Source: Daejeonella sp. JGW-45 (GTDB lineage: Bacteria; Bacteroidota; Bacteroidia; Sphingobacteriales; Sphingobacteriaceae). Taken from it: a stretch of 64,000 nt of DNA. A program made the position numbers and the translations under genes. The stretch lies in assembly GCF_029360805.1 (NCBI RefSeq), contig NZ_JARKNC010000002.1:165978-229977 (forward strand). Direction: 5' to 3'. Position 1 is the stretch's first letter, and each line of letters begins with the position of its first letter. Below, piece after piece: positions 1 through 9,069 of this stretch. The notes below the pieces were generated by a model, which saw only the letters and a list, made by a program, of their open reading frames with translations, made no database searches and was not told where the DNA came from.

Positions 1-1249
1 TGATCAGCCAGGCCGTAAGATAGGTAAATGCACATATAAAGAAAAGCAGGTTATATCCGCCAACCAGGTTTCCGGCCGCTTTGTACTGATCAAGGATATA
101 TCCTACCAGCAGTGGGAACAGCATTCCGCCAACGGCTCCCGACATAGCTCCTATACCTGTCACCGAACTGACCGCCTGCTTTGGAAAAAGATCCACAACA
201 AGTGTAAACATATTAGCGCTCCAGGCCTGGTGAACAGCGAGGGTGAAACTCAGAATAGCGACCACCATCCAGGCATTGGTGGCATATTGGGCCCCCAGAA
301 CACTCAACTCCATTACAGCAAAAATCAACAATGCGGCTTTCCTGGCTTTTAATACAGGCAGACCGCGCTTTACCAGCCAGGACGAAAAATATCCGCCGCC
401 TACACTCCCCACTACGGTCATGATATAGATGATCACCAGCTCGGGACTTAATTTTTTCATATCCAGGTTAAATTGGAATGCAAAGTAAGAAGGGAGCCAG
501 AACATAAAGAACCAATAAACCGGATCCAGGAGAATCTTACCGGTAATAAAAGCCCAGGTCTGAGGAAGGGTGAACAATTTCGGCCAGTTGATCTTTGCAA
601 CTTCCTCTTCTTCCTGCCGGTTGGTTTCCTGGCCTTCGTGGATCATATTATATTCCTCCGTGGTAAGTGATTTATGCCTGGCAGGTACATCATAAATGAT
701 CAGCCAGAACACCAGCCATATAAACCCAAGGAAACCGGTAATAATAAAAACCTCATGCCAGCCATAGGTGCTGAGTATCCAGGGCACCATCAGCAGGGCA
801 ATAATGGTACCCGCACTTGTTCCTGCATTGAACAGCCCTGCTGCGATAGCCCTGTCCTTACGGGGAAACCATTCCGCTATGGTTTTCATTCCGGCAGGAA
901 CGTTCCCGGCCTCGGTGAGACCGAGGCCGATACGCGCTAAACCAAACCCCAGCGCGCTCCGCGCAGCTGCGTGGAGCATGCCCATAATACTCCATGCCGA
1001 CACCGACAAGACGTAGCCGATCTTGGTGCCTATCCGGTCGACCAGCCATCCCCAGGAAATCAGTCCGACTGCATAGGCGCCGGTAAAGGCCATCACCATA
1101 TAAGCAAAGTCGGTTTCGCTCCAGTTAAATTCTACCTCCAGTATAGGCTTCAGCAAGCCCAGGACCTGCCTGTCGAGGTAATTTATCGTCGTGGCTGTAA
1201 CCAGTAAGGTTAGAATGATCCAGCGGTAATTCTTTATTTTGCGTGCCAT
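1..1249 (-). CDS. ExuT-like hexuronate MFS transporter (3' end cut by window)
   Basis: I translated the minus strand from the ATG at 1249. It begins MARKIKNYRWIILTLL and continues with the anion:cation symporter (ACS) signature INYLDRQVL, and the frame stays open to the window edge (about 416 codons). Full ExuT-type proteins are around 430 residues, so only the last few residues are missing. The family imports hexuronates such as galacturonate or glucuronate across the inner membrane. The start codon overlaps the stop of the upstream gene as TAATG, which suggests translational coupling. It is the last visible gene of a SusCD operon. The substrate is inferred from family and context; other sugar acids are possible. 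Confidence 0.85.
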   Translation of the reverse strand, partial: MARKIKNYRWIILTLLVTATTINYLDRQVLGLLKPILEVEFNWSETDFAYMVMAFTGAYAVGLISWGWLVDRIGTKIGYVLSVSAWSIMGMLHAAARSALGFGLARIGLGLTEAGNVPAGMKTIAEWFPRKDRAIAAGLFNAGTSAGTIIALLMVPWILSTYGWHEVFIITGFLGFIWLVFWLIIYDVPARHKSLTTEEYNMIHEGQETNRQEEEEVAKINWPKLFTLPQTWAFITGKILLDPVYWFFMFWLPSYFAFQFNLDMKKLSPELVIIYIMTVVGSVGGGYFSSWLVKRGLPVLKARKAALLIFAVMELSVLGAQYATNAWMVVAILSFTLAVHQAWSANMFTLVVDLFPKQAVSSVTGIGAMSGAVGGMLFPLLVGYILDQYKAAGNLVGGYNLLFFICAFTYLTAWLI

Positions 1250-3225
1250 TATAATCCCAGTTTTTTACGTCCTTCATCTGTAAGCATATTCCACGACCAT
1301 TCAGGATGCCAGGTTTGTTCCATGATAACCTTCTTCACCCCGGGCACTTCATATAGCGCTTCCGAAATATTCTTGGACACCGTTCCGTGAACTACGTTCG
1401 AGCCGTAATTAAAGTAGGTACCCAGCGGCCGGCCGCGGTGAGGCATAGCCATCGTGACCTTTACCACGCTGCCTCGCACGGCAACATCGTAAACCAGGCC
1501 CAGGTCTACAATATTAATATCAGATTTATAGAGCTGCGGATCTTTTACCAGCCGCAAGGCATCCCAGAGAGCCTTTTTAGAGATCCGGTTCTCAGCCGGC
1601 AGCTCACTTGCCCGTGCGAGCCTTCCCGAGCCTGTATTTGCTCCGCTTCCCGGCACGAAAGCCGATGCTGAAGCAGAAAGAGGATTTAGCAGTTCCTGCC
1701 GCAAGGCCTCAATCTTGGCTGCCCCCTCTGCAGCGCTGTAAGGTATCGTAATATATGCGTTCTTTTGGTGCAGTACAGCTCCTGCCGGCACCGGTTTATT
1801 TGCCGGTAAGGGATATCGGCTCCAGATCTGGCCATGCCACTTGTAATACAATGCAGGCGAGCCGTTATGGGCCAGCTCAGGAAGGCCGTCGCCGCGATGC
1901 TCGAGGAACAGCCCGATAAAAGAGTCCTGGGTGTCTTTATTAATAAAGCCGATTCCCCATAGCTTATCTTTCATATCAGCAGGTACATTTCCCTGGCGGA
2001 TCTTTTCGTCAGGACCCATCCAGACCATGTCGGTAAAGGACTGACCGGTAATCACCCATTCGTCATCACGCAATGCTGCCGGTTCAAACTCCTTGATAGC
2101 CGTCATATGCCCGAACTTGTGGAAATATGGCAGTCCGGCGTAAAAGCGGTATTCAATATCCACGTTAAGCCGCGCCGGAGAGAACAAAGGGTGTACAGGA
2201 GAATAAGGGAAGCCCCAGCGCCGCACAATGGTACAGATCGGGCCTCTTACCACTTCGAAATCGGGGCATTCATCCCAAAGCGAGATCCGCATCTTCTGGA
2301 ACCCGTCTTCAGATACATAGTCGTGCGCCCAGTCGATACCGGCCGGCTCGCCATGGCCCTGCCCCCCCGAATAGATCTCGAGCCCATGTTCCCGTTTCAG
2401 GATCATGCGGGCTAACTGTCCCGTCTGCTTCGAAAGGTAGGCTGTAAAATATTCATTCTCAATGTCGAGCCCATAACCCTCACCCCTGACCACCAGGTCG
2501 CTTTCATATTTGGGAGTTTCGGCCTCAGGGTTTCCATAGAACACCAGGTATTGACGCTTTTCATTTCCGTTATTATCTGCCAGGAACATCAGCCTGCAGA
2601 TCTTCTGGTCGCCCCTTCGCAGCTCAGAGAACACCTGCGAAATGATCTCGGTGATCACCCCGTCCTTCATTTCTGCGACCCGGATCTCCCGTGCCAGAGA
2701 ATTTGTCTGGGCATTCTGGAAGCTTAAAAGAACTTCTACCGGCTCTGCCTTGCGGCGGATACCTTTCTTCTCCTCCAGGTTTATCACCTTATAATAGTTC
2801 CAGCCTTTTGCCCAGTTCTTCCAGTCAGCCGGCAGCGACGATACCAGTCCGAACTGGCTCGCTGTAACAAGAGGTTTACCGGGATCTTCCTGTTCGGCCT
2901 GTGCCTGTATGCCCGAAATACGCAGCGAGTTGGCCAGCGCCCGCGCAACCCGGTAATCTTTCTTCTGCCAGGCCGCGTTCAGCAACTTCATCTTTTCATC
3001 AAAAGTATCCGACTGCCGTGAGCTGTCCGCTACCGGGTTAATGATATTGCCTACAAAATCGCTGACCGCAGCGCAGCTTTCAGCGCTCGACGCGAGCGGC
3101 AGCGCAAGGCCGGCGAAGCCAAGCAGGCCCATACCGAGGAACTTCCGCCTTTTCATGGCATCCGCGGCAACGGTATTCAAAGAATCCGGGCTTTTGACTG
3201 CCGGAAGTGGTTTATGTTTTTTCAT
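1249..3225 (-). CDS. Exported protein with C-terminal DUF59/MIP18-like domain (paralog 1)
   Basis: 658 residues. The N-terminus has a twin-arginine-like signal (KRRKFLGMGLLG, about residues 26-37) followed by a hydrophobic stretch. Residues about 100-500 form a large, probably beta-rich region that I cannot assign to a named family. Segments conserved in all three paralogs include RGPICTIVRRWGFP, a W.HDYV segment and LRDDEWV. After an Ala/Ser/Gly-rich linker, residues about 551-658 read as a DUF59 (MIP18/PaaD-like) domain with NIVDLGLVYD and a PGVKKV...TW.PEW end. The usual reactive Cys (GCP) is Arg here (GRP, about residue 599). It is the most divergent of three tandem paralogs, and its stop overlaps the start of the hexuronate transporter. 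A role in acidic-glycan breakdown is inferred from context only. Confidence 0.8.
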   Translation of the reverse strand: MKKHKPLPAVKSPDSLNTVAADAMKRRKFLGMGLLGFAGLALPLASSAESCAAVSDFVGNIINPVADSSRQSDTFDEKMKLLNAAWQKKDYRVARALANSLRISGIQAQAEQEDPGKPLVTASQFGLVSSLPADWKNWAKGWNYYKVINLEEKKGIRRKAEPVEVLLSFQNAQTNSLAREIRVAEMKDGVITEIISQVFSELRRGDQKICRLMFLADNNGNEKRQYLVFYGNPEAETPKYESDLVVRGEGYGLDIENEYFTAYLSKQTGQLARMILKREHGLEIYSGGQGHGEPAGIDWAHDYVSEDGFQKMRISLWDECPDFEVVRGPICTIVRRWGFPYSPVHPLFSPARLNVDIEYRFYAGLPYFHKFGHMTAIKEFEPAALRDDEWVITGQSFTDMVWMGPDEKIRQGNVPADMKDKLWGIGFINKDTQDSFIGLFLEHRGDGLPELAHNGSPALYYKWHGQIWSRYPLPANKPVPAGAVLHQKNAYITIPYSAAEGAAKIEALRQELLNPLSASASAFVPGSGANTGSGRLARASELPAENRISKKALWDALRLVKDPQLYKSDINIVDLGLVYDVAVRGSVVKVTMAMPHRGRPLGTYFNYGSNVVHGTVSKNISEALYEVPGVKKVIMEQTWHPEWSWNMLTDEGRKKLGL

Positions 3226-3272
3226 TATTTTAATTTTTAATGGTAATGAAGCTTGATAGTGAGTTTACACCG

Positions 3273-5312
3273 TCACCCCAGTCCAAGCTTCTTCCTGCAC
3301 TCTTCGCTCATCAAATTACTGCTCCATGCCGGAAACCAGGTCTGCTCTACCAGCACTTTTCGCACACCCGGAATTTCAGACAAAGCTCCGGTAATTGTCT
3401 TCGACACAGCACGGTGTACCACGCTCGAACCCCAGATAAAGAAGCTCGATAAGGGGCGGCCGCGGTGCGGCATGGTCATCAGTACATTCACCACACCGTC
3501 TTTAATGGAAAGGTTGTAGATATATCCCAGCTCAACCAGGTTCACATCAGAAATATACATCTGCTGGTCCTTGCAATTTCTCAGGGCATCCCACAAAACC
3601 GCTTTCGGGATCTCGCTGTCTCCGGCCTCGCCTGGGTTTGCCAAAGAGCCTTTTACAGCCTGTGAACCGGAGCCTGCCGGCAGGGAGCCTGCCAGGCTCT
3701 GCATTGGCTTAAGCAATTCTTTTCTCAATGCCTCTATTTTCGCAGGACCGTCTTTCTCGGTGAAGGCCACGGTAACATAGGCGTTCTTCTGGTGCAGCAC
3801 TGCCCCTGCCGGGACCACCTGGTTCCGCTCAAGCGGGTAGCGCGACCAGGTAGTGCCATGCCAGTTGTAGTACAGCAGCGAGTGCCCGGAATCAAGGAAC
3901 TTCGGGATCATCTCCGCTGAATGCTCCAGGTACATCCCTATAAAAGAGTCCTTAGAGTCTTTGTTATAGTAACCAAAACCCTTCACGTTGAACTTATTCG
4001 CTTCGTCGATCTCCCCAAAACGCAGCTTGTCGCTGCCATCGATCCACAGGCTTCCGGTAAACGGCTGGCCGGTGAAAACCCACTCATCATCCCGCAGGGC
4101 GGTAGCTACAAACTGCTTGACAGCCTTCATCTTACCAAATTTGTGAAAGAAAGGCAAGCCGGTATAAAAACGGTACTCGATGTCTATATTTAAACGCGAA
4201 GGGTTGTAAATGGGATGAAGCGCTGAATGCGGAAATCCCCAGCGCCGGACGATGGTACAGATCGGCCCGCGTGTGATCTCGTAATCAGGACATTCACCCC
4301 AATACTGGATCCTTACTTTCATAAAATTATCTTCTGCCACGTAATCATGCGCCCAGTCGATACACGGAGTCTCCCCGTGACCGGGACCGCCGGCATAGAG
4401 CTCAACACCATGCTCTCTTTTGATCAGCATCCGCTCCAGCTGACCGGTCTGCTTTGACAGATAGGCTATAAAATGCTGGTTCTCGATCTCCAGGTCATAG
4501 CCCTCACCCCTGACCTCCAGGTCTGTGCTGTAATCAGGAAGCTCCGCATCGGGGTTGCCGTAAAAGACCAGGTAGCTGCGTTTCTCAGAACCATTATTAT
4601 CGGCCAGGAACATGACCTTACATAACATCTCCGAATTACGGCGCACCACACCGTGAACCTGCGAGGTTACTTCCCTCAGGGTACCGTTGCTGACCTCCGC
4701 CACGCGTATTTCGCGCGCCAGGGAATTCACCTGGTCGGCCCGGAAGCCCAGCAGCACCTCTACCGGCTCAGCCTTTCTGGCAATTCCGGCTTCTTCCTGT
4801 ACGCCTACAACCTTGTAGTACTTCCATCCCTTCGCCCAGGTTCTCCAGGCGGCAGGAAGCGTTGCCACCGAACCGAACTGGCCGCCTGATAACAGGGGCT
4901 TGCCCGGATCCTCATATTCGTTCTGGGCCTGGATACCCGTGTTCCGGATGGAATCACTTAATGACCGGACCATGCGGTAGTCTTTTTCGGCCCAGGCCTT
5001 TTCAATCAGTTTTATCTTATCCTCGAAACTATCAGAATGTTTCCGGAACAGATCAGTCTCTGCCGCCAGGGCTTCTTTCACAAATATCTCGGCAGAGGTA
5101 TCAGCAGCGCCTTTGGCACCCAGCGGTAAGCTAAGCCCGGCTATACCGAGCAGGCCCATGCCAAGGAACTTTCTCCGCTTGATAGGTTCTGCTACGGGCA
5201 GTACACTCTCGTTGGCAATAGTTTCAGACCCCGGCAAAGCTGGCGGGGTATTCTCAGGAAGGGACTCGGTATGCATCATCAGATCAGTGTGGTTTAGGTT
5301 AAATTCGTTCAT
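3273..5312 (-). CDS. Exported protein with C-terminal DUF59/MIP18-like domain (paralog 2)
   Basis: 679 residues with an N-terminal extension of about 44 residues before the RRKFLGMGLLGIAGL Tat-type signal; Met12 or Met13 are alternative starts. The middle region is nearly the same as paralog 3 over long stretches, including RGPICTIVRRWGFPHSALHP and a conserved ECPD motif, so two cysteines are shared. A GSG/Ala linker leads into a DUF59-like C-terminus with VNLVELGYIYN, MPHRGRPL (Arg in place of the family Cys) and a PGVRKV...TWFPAW tail. It lies 47 bp upstream of paralog 1 and 60 bp downstream of paralog 3 in the same operon. The function of the main domain is unknown to me. Confidence 0.8.
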   Translation of the reverse strand: MNEFNLNHTDLMMHTESLPENTPPALPGSETIANESVLPVAEPIKRRKFLGMGLLGIAGLSLPLGAKGAADTSAEIFVKEALAAETDLFRKHSDSFEDKIKLIEKAWAEKDYRMVRSLSDSIRNTGIQAQNEYEDPGKPLLSGGQFGSVATLPAAWRTWAKGWKYYKVVGVQEEAGIARKAEPVEVLLGFRADQVNSLAREIRVAEVSNGTLREVTSQVHGVVRRNSEMLCKVMFLADNNGSEKRSYLVFYGNPDAELPDYSTDLEVRGEGYDLEIENQHFIAYLSKQTGQLERMLIKREHGVELYAGGPGHGETPCIDWAHDYVAEDNFMKVRIQYWGECPDYEITRGPICTIVRRWGFPHSALHPIYNPSRLNIDIEYRFYTGLPFFHKFGKMKAVKQFVATALRDDEWVFTGQPFTGSLWIDGSDKLRFGEIDEANKFNVKGFGYYNKDSKDSFIGMYLEHSAEMIPKFLDSGHSLLYYNWHGTTWSRYPLERNQVVPAGAVLHQKNAYVTVAFTEKDGPAKIEALRKELLKPMQSLAGSLPAGSGSQAVKGSLANPGEAGDSEIPKAVLWDALRNCKDQQMYISDVNLVELGYIYNLSIKDGVVNVLMTMPHRGRPLSSFFIWGSSVVHRAVSKTITGALSEIPGVRKVLVEQTWFPAWSSNLMSEECRKKLGLG

Positions 5313-5372
5313 TTCATAAGGTCTTGCTCAAATATCCTTTCAGTTGAGCTATACGGCTAATACTATTTTCTA

Positions 5373-7364
5373 TTAAATCCCTAACTTCTTACGCCCTTCG
5401 GCAGATATCAGGTTGGAGCTCCATGCGGGATACCAGGTCTGCTCCACAAGTACCTTCCGCACGCCGGGCACTTCCATTAACGCGCCGTTAATTGTCTTCG
5501 ACACGGTTCGGTGCACTACGCTGGAACCCCAGATAAAGAAGCTTGATAAGGGGCGGCCGCGGTGTGGCATGGTCATCAACACGCTGACAACACCATCCCT
5601 GACAGAGAGGTTGTAGATATAGCCCAACTCGACCAGGTTTACGTTTGAGATATACATCTGCTGGTCGATACAGCTCCTCAAAGCCTCCCAAAGAAGGGCT
5701 TTCGGTATCTCGCTGTCGCCGGCTTCGCCGGGATTGGCCAGTGAACCAGGACTTTCCTTTGCCGAAGCGTTTAAGGCCGTGGACGAACTCGCCATCGGAC
5801 TTAACAGTTCCTTCCTGAGCGCTTCTATCTTTCCCGGTCCTTCCTTTTCGGTAAAGGCGATCGTGACATAAGCATTCTTTTGGCGCAGTATAGCTCCCTC
5901 CGGTATCGTATGGTTCTTAATGCCCTCGATGGTGGGATGGCGCACCCATACAGTTCCATGCCAGTTGTAATAGAACAGGGACGAACCTGCATCCAGCAGA
6001 TCGGGAATAACTTCTGAAGAATGATCCAGGTAAAGGCCTACAAAGGAGTCCTTCGAATCCTTATTGTAATATCCAAAGCCCTTCACGCTGTTCTTGTTGG
6101 CAGCATCCACCTCACCAAACTTTACTTTTTCATCGGCACCGATCCACAGGCTGCCGGTGAACGGCTGGCCTGTAAAGACCCATTCGTCATCTCTCATCGT
6201 CTGGATAACGAACGACTTAACAGCCTTCATTTTGCTGGATTTATAAAAATACGGCAAGCCCGAATAAAAGCGGTATTCTACGTTAATATTTAAGCGTGAA
6301 GGATTATACACAGGATGAAGTGCCGAGTGCGGAAATCCCCACCGCCTGACGATCGTGCAGATCGGCCCGCGGGTGATCTCATAATCAGGGCATTCGCCCC
6401 AATACTGGATCCTGACCTTCATGAAAAAATCTTCTGCCACGTAGTCGTGCGACCAGTCAATGCACGGAGTCTCAGCATGAGCAGGTCCGCCGGCATAAAG
6501 CTCCACACCATGCTCCCTTTTCAGCAGCATGCGCTCCAGCTGCCCGGTCTGTTTAGACAGGTAGGCAATAAAATGCTGGTTCTCGATCTCCAGGTCGTAG
6601 CCCTCTCCCCGTACTTCCAGGTCGGTATCATAATCAGGCAGCTCCGCGTCAGCGTTGCCGTAAAAAACAAGGTATTGACGCTTCTCCCTGCCTTTATTAT
6701 CGGCCAGGAACATCACCCTGCATAACATCTCCGAGTTCCGGCGCACCACGCCGAAAACCTGTGAAGTGACTTCGCGGAGTGTGCCTTCATTTACCTCTGC
6801 CACGCGGATCTCCCGCGCCAGCGAGTTCACCTGGTCGTCGCGGAAGCCCAGCAGCACTTCTACCGGCTCGGCCTTTCTTGCTATGCCTGCCTCTTCTTCA
6901 ATACTTACAACTTTATAATATTTCCATCCTTTGGCCCAGGTCCTCCAGGCGGCAGGAAGCGTAGCAACCGATCCAAACTCGCTGGCATTTAAGAGTGGTT
7001 TGCCCGGGTCTTCATATTCGTTCTGAGCCTGGATCCCGGTGTTCCGGATGGAATCACTTAAAGATCGCACCAGCCGGTAATCCTTTTCATCCCAGGCTTT
7101 CTGTATGAGTTTTATTTTATCTTCAAAACTGTCAGAATGCTTCCTGAACAGCTCCGTTTCTGAAGCCATTATACCTTTCACAAATTCTTCAGCACGATTG
7201 CCGGCGGCAGCCCTGGCAGCCAGGGGCATACTCAGGCCGGCAATGCCCAGCAAGCCCATGCCAAGGAACTTCCGTCGTTTCAGGTTTGTTTTGATAATAT
7301 CATTTCTTCCAGCCGCAAGATCGTAATCAGTCACGGCAGGGAAAGTTTCGTTAGGTTCTATCAT
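5373..7364 (-). CDS. Exported protein with C-terminal DUF59/MIP18-like domain (paralog 3)
   Basis: 663 residues. The Tat-type motif KRRKFLGMGLLGIAGLSMPL starts near residue 30. The body, linker and DUF59-like C-terminus match paralog 2 closely, which points to a recent tandem duplication, while paralog 1 is more distant. The C-terminal domain again reads MPHRGRPL, so the Cys-to-Arg change is common to all three copies. It is the first of the three after susD (103-bp gap). Tat export would allow folding or cofactor loading in the cytoplasm before secretion, which may matter for a DUF59 fusion; that is inference. Confidence 0.8.
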   Translation of the reverse strand: MIEPNETFPAVTDYDLAAGRNDIIKTNLKRRKFLGMGLLGIAGLSMPLAARAAAGNRAEEFVKGIMASETELFRKHSDSFEDKIKLIQKAWDEKDYRLVRSLSDSIRNTGIQAQNEYEDPGKPLLNASEFGSVATLPAAWRTWAKGWKYYKVVSIEEEAGIARKAEPVEVLLGFRDDQVNSLAREIRVAEVNEGTLREVTSQVFGVVRRNSEMLCRVMFLADNKGREKRQYLVFYGNADAELPDYDTDLEVRGEGYDLEIENQHFIAYLSKQTGQLERMLLKREHGVELYAGGPAHAETPCIDWSHDYVAEDFFMKVRIQYWGECPDYEITRGPICTIVRRWGFPHSALHPVYNPSRLNINVEYRFYSGLPYFYKSSKMKAVKSFVIQTMRDDEWVFTGQPFTGSLWIGADEKVKFGEVDAANKNSVKGFGYYNKDSKDSFVGLYLDHSSEVIPDLLDAGSSLFYYNWHGTVWVRHPTIEGIKNHTIPEGAILRQKNAYVTIAFTEKEGPGKIEALRKELLSPMASSSTALNASAKESPGSLANPGEAGDSEIPKALLWEALRSCIDQQMYISNVNLVELGYIYNLSVRDGVVSVLMTMPHRGRPLSSFFIWGSSVVHRTVSKTINGALMEVPGVRKVLVEQTWYPAWSSNLISAEGRKKLGI

Positions 7365-7467
7365 CCGGTAAAAAATAGGGATCCTTTGGTTAAAGAGGGC
7401 ATACCTGCTTTCGCAGGCATGCCCGGGGTATTATGATGAAAGCATTGAGTTAAGCCCTTAAGATAGC

Positions 7468-9030
7468 TTAGTTTGATTTCGACTTATCCCACCACAGGCG
7501 GGTTGCAACATTATCAGGTCCACCGCCCAGTAAAGGAACTGCTGCTTTTACAGCAACACCATTGGCAATGATCTCCCTGTCGAGGAACGAGATCCGGCGG
7601 ATCATCTTATCAGCTGCGATGTCCGGATTCTGTGAGCTCATCAGCGGGTACATCTTCGGATAACCCGACCTCCTCATATTGGCCCAGGCCTCATGCGATT
7701 CGGGGAACAGAGCGATCCATTTCTGGGTGCCTATCTGCTCACGCTGTTTTTCAGGCACAGTTGAGAATTTTACCGGGATATCCGTCAGCGGCGGAGTAGG
7801 AAATGCATTCGGAGGGGCAATTGGCAGGCTCGTACCATTAATATAAGCCGCTATCGCCCCCGCATCAGTTACCCCATTCTCACGCATCGAGATCTCAATT
7901 CCTTTTTCATACATGGCCTGTGCTGTTCCGCCCATATTCCAGCCGTTCAGCGCACCCTCTGCCCTTAAGAAATAGGCTTCTGAAGCATAGAATACAGCCT
8001 GCGGAGTGGTGGTCATACTGGCCGCTGCGTATTTAAGCGACACCGCGGAGTTGTTGTTTATGCCGTTCTGAGGCATATTTTGCTGGGCTACGGTCATCCC
8101 GTTTCGCACGCCATGGAATTTACCATCACCCAGTGCAGGGCTCCACATCATCGGCAGGCGAGGGTCATTATATCCAACCAGCAAGCTTTCCATACTGGTG
8201 CTCATCCGCGATCCGTTCCGGGCCATGAAGTTGGCCAGGCCGTGATTAAAATCTGCCGAGGTCTTAAAGTAAGCCCCATCGGCAACCTCGGTCATAACCC
8301 CGTTGGCAAAAGCCTTTTCAGCCTCAGCTTTAGCCTTTGCAGGCTCCACATCCGAAATGCGGAGCGCCAGGCGCAGACGAAGCGTGTTGGCAAACTTCAG
8401 CCATTTCTCATTTGACCCGTTATAGATCAGGTCCTTGCTCTCAAATGAGGGCCTGGTTAAATTAGCCTTCAGGTCGGTAGTTGCTTCTTCCAGCTCCTTA
8501 AAGAAATCAAAGTAGATACTCTTCTGATCGTCATAGTTTACAACGGTAGTATCCTTACCGATCTTGGAATAAGGGATCGGCCCCCAATAGTCGGTTGCCC
8601 GCATAAAAGCATACACTTTCCAGATCCTGGCGATGGCGTTCATAGTTGGCTCCTTGCCTCCCTTAGTTGCCTCGATAATATTCACCAGCTTAGGCATGGT
8701 ACCTGTGTAAGTTTGCGGCCAGATATCCTGCCATCTCTGAACAATAACATACCGGTGTGATTCCTGGGCAGGATTAGTGCTCGCAAAATGCTGGGAATAT
8801 ACCCCCGCAAACAGCAACATCGTTGTCTCGTTATAACCGGCGCCCAGTCCTGTAACTAAGGCACCCGGAAACAAACTTCTCAGATCCGGCGCTGCCAGTT
8901 CCTTCAGCCCTGCCGGGTTTGTATTTATCTCCTCGAAGTTCTTGGTACAGGCAGTCAGTATTACAATGGGCGCTAAAAATAGCATCACCCTGGTGGCCCA
9001 TTTTCTATATAATGATTTTTGAGATTTCAT
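7468..9030 (-). CDS. SusD/RagB-like surface glycan-binding lipoprotein
   Basis: 520 residues with a lipoprotein signal ending ILTAC (Cys28) and the typical post-Cys segment TKNFEEINTNP. The C-terminus ends in WWDKSKSN. Both ends fit the SusD-like_2 subgroup. SusD proteins cap the SusC pore on the cell surface and bind the oligosaccharide to be imported. It starts 39 bp after the susC stop on the same strand, so the two are co-transcribed. The ligand is unknown; the hexuronate transporter in the operon suggests a uronate-containing glycan. Confidence 0.92.
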   Translation of the reverse strand: MKSQKSLYRKWATRVMLFLAPIVILTACTKNFEEINTNPAGLKELAAPDLRSLFPGALVTGLGAGYNETTMLLFAGVYSQHFASTNPAQESHRYVIVQRWQDIWPQTYTGTMPKLVNIIEATKGGKEPTMNAIARIWKVYAFMRATDYWGPIPYSKIGKDTTVVNYDDQKSIYFDFFKELEEATTDLKANLTRPSFESKDLIYNGSNEKWLKFANTLRLRLALRISDVEPAKAKAEAEKAFANGVMTEVADGAYFKTSADFNHGLANFMARNGSRMSTSMESLLVGYNDPRLPMMWSPALGDGKFHGVRNGMTVAQQNMPQNGINNNSAVSLKYAAASMTTTPQAVFYASEAYFLRAEGALNGWNMGGTAQAMYEKGIEISMRENGVTDAGAIAAYINGTSLPIAPPNAFPTPPLTDIPVKFSTVPEKQREQIGTQKWIALFPESHEAWANMRRSGYPKMYPLMSSQNPDIAADKMIRRISFLDREIIANGVAVKAAVPLLGGGPDNVATRLWWDKSKSN

Positions 9031-9069
9031 CGTATTCTGTTTAATATTAATACTTATTTCAATAGCCGG

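Noticed and set aside
1387-7326. Many plus-strand frames opposite the DUF59-fusion genes
   Set aside because: They recur at the same relative position in each paralog because they are antisense shadows.
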